A DNA stretch of 64,000 nucleotides, taken from positions 26,146 through 90,145 of the forward strand of contig JAHBUD010000004.1 of the NCBI GenBank assembly GCA_019638255.1, given 5' to 3'. This DNA is from Cyclobacteriaceae bacterium (lineage in GTDB: Bacteria; Bacteroidota; Bacteroidia; Cytophagales; Cyclobacteriaceae). The position numbers and the translations under genes are program-made. The notes under the pieces are model-generated. The model saw only the letters and a program-made list of their open reading frames with translations. It had not been told where the DNA came from and made no database searches. Shown in pieces: positions 60,688 through 64,000 of the stretch. Each line of letters starts with the position of its first letter. Within the stretch, counting starts at the first letter, position 1.

Positions 60688-61584
60688 ATGTGGGATTTAC
60701 ACATTAAGCAATTTGCCCATTACCTGAAGTTAGAGCGGTCGCTCTCACAAAATTCTATACAGGCCTATGTTCATGATGTAGAATTGCTAAAGCAATTTAC
60801 AGAGATCAAGAAGGTAAAAGCAACACCCCTTACGTTAACCACTAAGCAGTTGCAATCTTTCATCCATTATATAAATGAGTTGGGCATGAGCGCCTATAGC
60901 CAGGCCAGGATACTATCAGGTGTTAAGGGATTTTATAAATACCTCATGTATGAAGAGCTTATTGAGAAAGATCCTACTGAATTACTGGAAGGTCCTAAAA
61001 TAGGACGCAAGCTACCGGATACACTGAGCTACCCGGAAATTGAGAAGCTATTAGCGGCTATTGATCTCTCAACCCCAGAAGGTGGCCGAAACCGAGCTCT
61101 GTTGGAGATGCTCTATGGCTCGGGATTGCGTGTTTCAGAGTTGGTTGACTTAAAACTCAATAATATATATTTCGATGTAGGCTTTTTGCGGGTTATCGGT
61201 AAGGGCAATAAGGAGCGCCTGGTGCCCATGGGCAAGGCCGCAGCCAACTATGTTAAGATTTACATCGAAGAAATAAGGGTGCATGTTCCGGTGAAAAAGG
61301 GCTCTGAGGCCTTTGTTTTTTTGAACCGTTTTGGGAAGAAAATTTCAAGAGTCTCGGTATTTACCATTATTAAAGACCTGGCGGCCAGGATTGGACTGAA
61401 GAAAATTATCAGCCCGCATACCTTCAGGCATTCTTTTGCAACCCACCTTATTGAAGGCGGGGCCGATTTACGGGCTGTGCAGGAAATGCTCGGGCATGAG
61501 TCTATTACTACTACCGAAATCTACACCCACTTGGATCGTGATTATTTAAGGCAGGTGATAACTGAATTTCATCCTCGCAGCTGA
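60688..61584 (+). CDS. xerD: tyrosine recombinase XerD
   Basis: The ATG at 60688 (MWDLHIKQFAHYLKLERSLS) is preferred to a TTG four codons upstream. The 298-residue protein has an N-terminal SAM-like DNA-binding domain and the catalytic residues Arg (YGSGLRVSELVDLKLN), Lys (GKGNKERLVPMG), His-x-x-Arg (SPHTFRHSFATHLIEGGAD), His (LGHESITTTEIYTHL) and Tyr. Length and motifs fit the Xer chromosome-dimer resolvase rather than a phage integrase. Divergent from aroQ. Confidence 0.94.
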   Translation: MWDLHIKQFAHYLKLERSLSQNSIQAYVHDVELLKQFTEIKKVKATPLTLTTKQLQSFIHYINELGMSAYSQARILSGVKGFYKYLMYEELIEKDPTELLEGPKIGRKLPDTLSYPEIEKLLAAIDLSTPEGGRNRALLEMLYGSGLRVSELVDLKLNNIYFDVGFLRVIGKGNKERLVPMGKAAANYVKIYIEEIRVHVPVKKGSEAFVFLNRFGKKISRVSVFTIIKDLAARIGLKKIISPHTFRHSFATHLIEGGADLRAVQEMLGHESITTTEIYTHLDRDYLRQVITEFHPRS

Positions 61585-61625
61585 TCCGACTGATTCCGAT
61601 TTGTTGTACCTTAGTAAAAAGGAAA

Positions 61626-62189
61626 ATGAAAACACTGTACACCATAGTACTGTTGGCAGCGTCCGTGGTGGCGTTGGCTCAGAATTTTGCAACCTCTACC
61701 CAAAGTGGTGTGGATCTTAGATCGTATAACTCATTCACTGTAATAAGGGGAGAAGTTATGATTGGTGAGGATAATGCTATTGACAGAGAAAACTTTTTTA
61801 GCCGGTTTAAAGAATCAACAGTGCGTGAATTGACTTTGCGCGGATACCAATTTACCGATGACTCCACAGCACAAATGCGGGTTAGCTACGTAGCGAAAAC
61901 TTCAGTACAAATGAATGTAATGCAACTGGGACCGATGGGCCAGGCACCAACTACTAATGCTGCAGATGTTAGCAATTCTCAAAGTTGGTCGCGTGAATTT
62001 CGACAGGGCTCGTTAATTATTGTGATTAGTGATGCCCGCAAGAATGAAACCATCTGGTCGGCCGAAGGGGTGGTTGATGCAACGCGATCACGCGGTGGAG
62101 ATATACTGGATGCGTCCATTCGCAATGCATTCAATAAATTTCCGGATAAAACGAAAAAGGAAAAATCACGGAAGAAAAAGAAGGATTAG
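61626..62189 (+). CDS. DUF4136-like secreted protein
   Basis: The 187-residue protein has a signal peptide (KTLYTIVLLAASVVALAQ), no lipobox cysteine, and DUF4136-type blocks: GVDLRSYNSFTVIRGEVM, LTLRGYQFTDDSTAQMRVSY, a low-complexity middle, REFRQGSLIIVISDARKNET, and a C-terminal ILDASIRNAFNKFP. The last 15 residues are almost all lysine, a strongly basic tail. It is distantly related to the three DUF4136-type genes at 14.9-17.4 kb. Function unknown. A TACCTTAG element precedes the start. Confidence 0.72.
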   Translation: MKTLYTIVLLAASVVALAQNFATSTQSGVDLRSYNSFTVIRGEVMIGEDNAIDRENFFSRFKESTVRELTLRGYQFTDDSTAQMRVSYVAKTSVQMNVMQLGPMGQAPTTNAADVSNSQSWSREFRQGSLIIVISDARKNETIWSAEGVVDATRSRGGDILDASIRNAFNKFPDKTKKEKSRKKKKD

Positions 62190-62248
62190 CCCGATTACCT
62201 TTGCTGTTAAAAAAGTTTTTGTGTTTAAGCATTCATCTTTCGTAGAAG

Positions 62249-62280
62249 TTGGTTTTAAACTTTCCAATAAACTACATTTG
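62249..62280 (+). promoter_or_regulatory. promoter, TTG-N21-TACATTTG
   Basis: A -33 TTG at 62249-62251 and an exact -7 TACATTTG at 62273-62280 with 21-bp spacing lie 35 bp upstream of the 62316 start, matching the Bacteroidota promoter pattern. Confidence 0.6.
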
Positions 62281-62315
62281 AAATTAATTTTTCACAGATC
62301 ATTAATTACAGTACA

Positions 62316-62813
62316 ATGAAAAAAATCAGTTTATTATTTCTAATCCTTTTTATTGGATCCTCAGTAGTATTTTCACAAGTGCCTCTTGGAAAAGGTGGAA
62401 AGCAACTTAACGCAGGTTTGGGTTTTTCAACTTGGGGTGTCCCTGTGTACGCAGGCCTTGATTTTGGTGTACATGAAGACATAACTATTGGCCCTGTGAT
62501 TTCTTTCCAGAATTATGGATACAGGGCTGGTGGCAATAGTTATAATCAAAACCTGGTGGTGCTTGCGTTTAATGGGAACTACCACTTCAATACAATTTTA
62601 GAGTTGCCAAGCGAATGGGATTTTTATGCGGGTTTAACCATGGGATATTATCTTTGGTCAGATAATGATTATGTGGGTGCGAAATCATCAGGACTTGGTT
62701 TATACGCCCAAGTAGGCGGTCGATATTTCTTCAATGAGAAATTTGGTATCAATCTTCAAGTTGGTGGAGGCACCTCATCAGGCGGTATCTTTGGAATAAC
62801 TTACAAGTTTTAG
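62316..62813 (+). CDS. small outer-membrane beta-barrel protein, 165 residues
   Basis: It has a signal peptide (KKISLLFLILFIGSSVVFSQ) and then about 145 residues of alternating strands with glycine turns: NAGLGFSTWGVPVYAGLDFG, ITIGPVISFQNYGYRAG, FYAGLTMGYYLWSDNDYVGA, FGINLQVGGGTSSGGIFGIT, ending in TYKF. OmpA/OmpX-like barrel. It has its own promoter and terminator, so it is a single-gene unit. Function unknown. Confidence 0.78.
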   Translation: MKKISLLFLILFIGSSVVFSQVPLGKGGKQLNAGLGFSTWGVPVYAGLDFGVHEDITIGPVISFQNYGYRAGGNSYNQNLVVLAFNGNYHFNTILELPSEWDFYAGLTMGYYLWSDNDYVGAKSSGLGLYAQVGGRYFFNEKFGINLQVGGGTSSGGIFGITYKF

Positions 62814-62842
62814 AAACTTTTGATTTGAAGAATTTCATTCAT

Positions 62843-62868
62843 GCCCGGAGTAACTCCCGGGCTTTTTT
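62843..62868 (+). terminator. intrinsic terminator after the small barrel gene
   Basis: GC-rich arms GCCCGG (62843-62848) and CCGGGC (62857-62862), extendable through GAG/CTC with one bulge, are followed by six T. It lies 30 bp after the stop codon. Confidence 0.88.
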
Positions 62869-62924
62869 ATGTCTTTGGTTGGTAAAATAGTTAGAGTTAA
62901 ATTTTATTGATACATCTTTGTGTC

Positions 62925-63965
62925 ATGTATAAGCAATTGATCCGCCCATTATTTTTTTTGTTGGATGCTGAACGGGTTCATCATTTGGTTTTTTCCACAC
63001 TTCGCATCAAAGGAAACATTCCAGGATTTAAGTCGTTGTTATCAGGTTTGTTTTCTTATAGCCATCAGTCTCTTGAAACGAAATTGTGTGGATTAACCTT
63101 TAAAAATCCACTAGGTCTGGCAGCAGGCTTCGACAAAGATGCTAAGCTGATTGATGAACTCGCTTGCATGGGTTTTGGATTTATTGAAATTGGAACACTT
63201 ACACCTAAACCACAACCCGGTAATGATAGACCACGATTGTTCAGGCTCCCTCAAGACCAGGCGCTCATCAATCGCATGGGCTTTAATAATGAAGGCGTGC
63301 TGGCAGCGGTCGAACGATTAAAGAAAAGAAAGTCCGGAGTGATTGTAGGCGGTAACATTGGCAAAAACAAGAGCACCCCTAACGAAAAGGCACTGGATGA
63401 CTATGCCTATTGTATTGAAGCCCTCTATCCGGTGGTTGACTATTTTGTAGTGAATGTAAGCTCCCCCAACACACCGGGCTTACGCGAGTTACAGGAAAAG
63501 GAACCACTTCGAAAGTTGCTCGCTTTTGTGCGGGCAACGGTTGACTCCAAAATAAAGCCGAAACCTGTATTCCTCAAGATTGCTCCGGATTTAACGGTAG
63601 AGCAATTAGATGACATCATTGAAATTCTTAAAGAGACCCGGATGGATGGCGTGATCGCCACCAACACAACCATTTCAAGGGAGGGATTGAAAAGTGCTGT
63701 CGATGTAGTTGAACAAATCGGGGTAGGCGGACTAAGTGGAAAGCCATTACGAGACCAGTCGAATGCAGTAATCAAATACCTTCGGGCTCAACTCGGCTCA
63801 ACCTACCCCATTATCGGAGTGGGAGGAATTATGTCTGTTGAAGATGCGTTGAAAAAACTTAAAGCCGGTGCAGATTTAATACAGATTTATACCGGGTTTG
63901 TGTATGAAGGGCCTGGGTTTGTGAAAAAAATTCTGAAGTCCTTGTCAAATTTTAAAAATCAGTAA
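62925..63965 (+). CDS. pyrD: quinone-dependent dihydroorotate dehydrogenase (class 2)
   Basis: The ATG at 62925 gives MYKQLIRPLFFLLDAERVHH, the membrane-binding N-terminal helix of class 2 enzymes; a TTG six codons earlier is rejected. The 346-residue protein has the FMN-barrel motifs NPLGLAAGFDKDAKLIDEL, IGTLTPKPQPGNDRPRLFRL, NRMGFNNEGV, VVNVSSPNTPGLRELQ (the catalytic serine of class 2), VIATNTTISREG and IIGVGGIMSVEDALKKLKAG. It oxidises dihydroorotate to orotate, passing electrons to menaquinone. The ORF is complete within the window. Confidence 0.96.
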   Translation: MYKQLIRPLFFLLDAERVHHLVFSTLRIKGNIPGFKSLLSGLFSYSHQSLETKLCGLTFKNPLGLAAGFDKDAKLIDELACMGFGFIEIGTLTPKPQPGNDRPRLFRLPQDQALINRMGFNNEGVLAAVERLKKRKSGVIVGGNIGKNKSTPNEKALDDYAYCIEALYPVVDYFVVNVSSPNTPGLRELQEKEPLRKLLAFVRATVDSKIKPKPVFLKIAPDLTVEQLDDIIEILKETRMDGVIATNTTISREGLKSAVDVVEQIGVGGLSGKPLRDQSNAVIKYLRAQLGSTYPIIGVGGIMSVEDALKKLKAGADLIQIYTGFVYEGPGFVKKILKSLSNFKNQ

Positions 63966-64000
63966 TCGTGGCCAGGTCATGAAACCTGAATACCCGTGTT

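Noticed and set aside
60688..61584. Mobile-element integrase
   Set aside because: The tyrosine recombinase has the length and motifs of Xer proteins, sits next to aroQ in a housekeeping region, and no attachment-site repeats or phage genes surround it.

Overview
The window reads as a chromosomal segment of a Bacteroidota bacterium, most likely Cytophagales (Cyclobacteriaceae or Chryseolinea-like; the exact genus is inference). Supporting signs are a PorT-type and a PorE-like type IX secretion protein, a MenG/UbiE menaquinone methyltransferase, many outer-membrane beta-barrels and lipoproteins, Bacteroidota-restricted families (DUF4136, DUF4403, DUF5606, DUF2490-like), promoters of the TAnnTTTG type, and weak or absent Shine-Dalgarno sequences. 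I see no rRNA, tRNA, CRISPR array, insertion sequence or prophage. Base composition looks even throughout, so most of the window looks like core chromosome.

Layout. 1-2.4 kb: a DUF1704 (QEGLA-motif) metallopeptidase-like gene cut by the window edge, a decayed outer-membrane protein gene and an unknown gene. 2.7-8.1 kb: a likely operon, dcuB - asparaginase - signal-peptide-bearing aspartase - porin, which looks like a periplasmic asparagine-to-fumarate pathway. 8.1-18.8 kb: envelope genes (DUF2490-like barrel, Na+/H+ antiporter, large MscS-type channel, DUF4403 lipoprotein, three DUF4136-type lipoproteins, AI-2E permease). 18.9-28.2 kb: a lipoprotein with a structured 5' leader, a truncated barrel remnant, Omp85-like barrels, a Spy-like helical protein and an M48 peptidase. 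28.3-33.1 kb: a PAS/GAF histidine kinase with a single-domain response regulator, a second AI-2E permease and an enoyl-CoA hydratase. 33.4-37.4 kb: housekeeping genes (LMW phosphatase, aspartate kinase, fructose-1,6-bisphosphatase, DUF5606, EngB). 37.5-42.5 kb: PorE-like protein, UbiE/MenG, PorT, SDR, esterase. 42.5-53.7 kb: two secreted proteins, then one long minus-strand signalling locus. 53.9-64 kb: metabolic and housekeeping genes (Cdd, saccharopine dehydrogenase, PlsC, BASS symporter, RNase HI, MarC, aminotransferase V, AroQ, XerD, PyrD).

The most interesting unit is the minus-strand locus from 53697 down to 43957. In transcription order it is CheR, a receiver-less CheB, a membrane GAF protein, a dCache-HAMP-GAF-PAS-PAS-SpoIIE phosphatase, a SiaB-like kinase, a SiaC-like phosphoprotein (with Thr68 at the Pseudomonas phosphosite position), an intrinsic terminator, and a 1023-residue ABCG-like ATPase/permease with a TerB-like N-terminus. 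This combines a Sia partner-switch with chemotaxis methylation enzymes and an exporter, without any diguanylate cyclase, CheA or conventional chemoreceptor in the window. The second notable signal is a roughly 120-bp element present twice, 17 kb apart, each copy abutting the start codon of an unrelated gene and able to fold into conserved hairpins. It is a candidate cis-regulatory leader RNA or a dispersed repeat family. One copy carries a clean 20-bp hairpin insertion.
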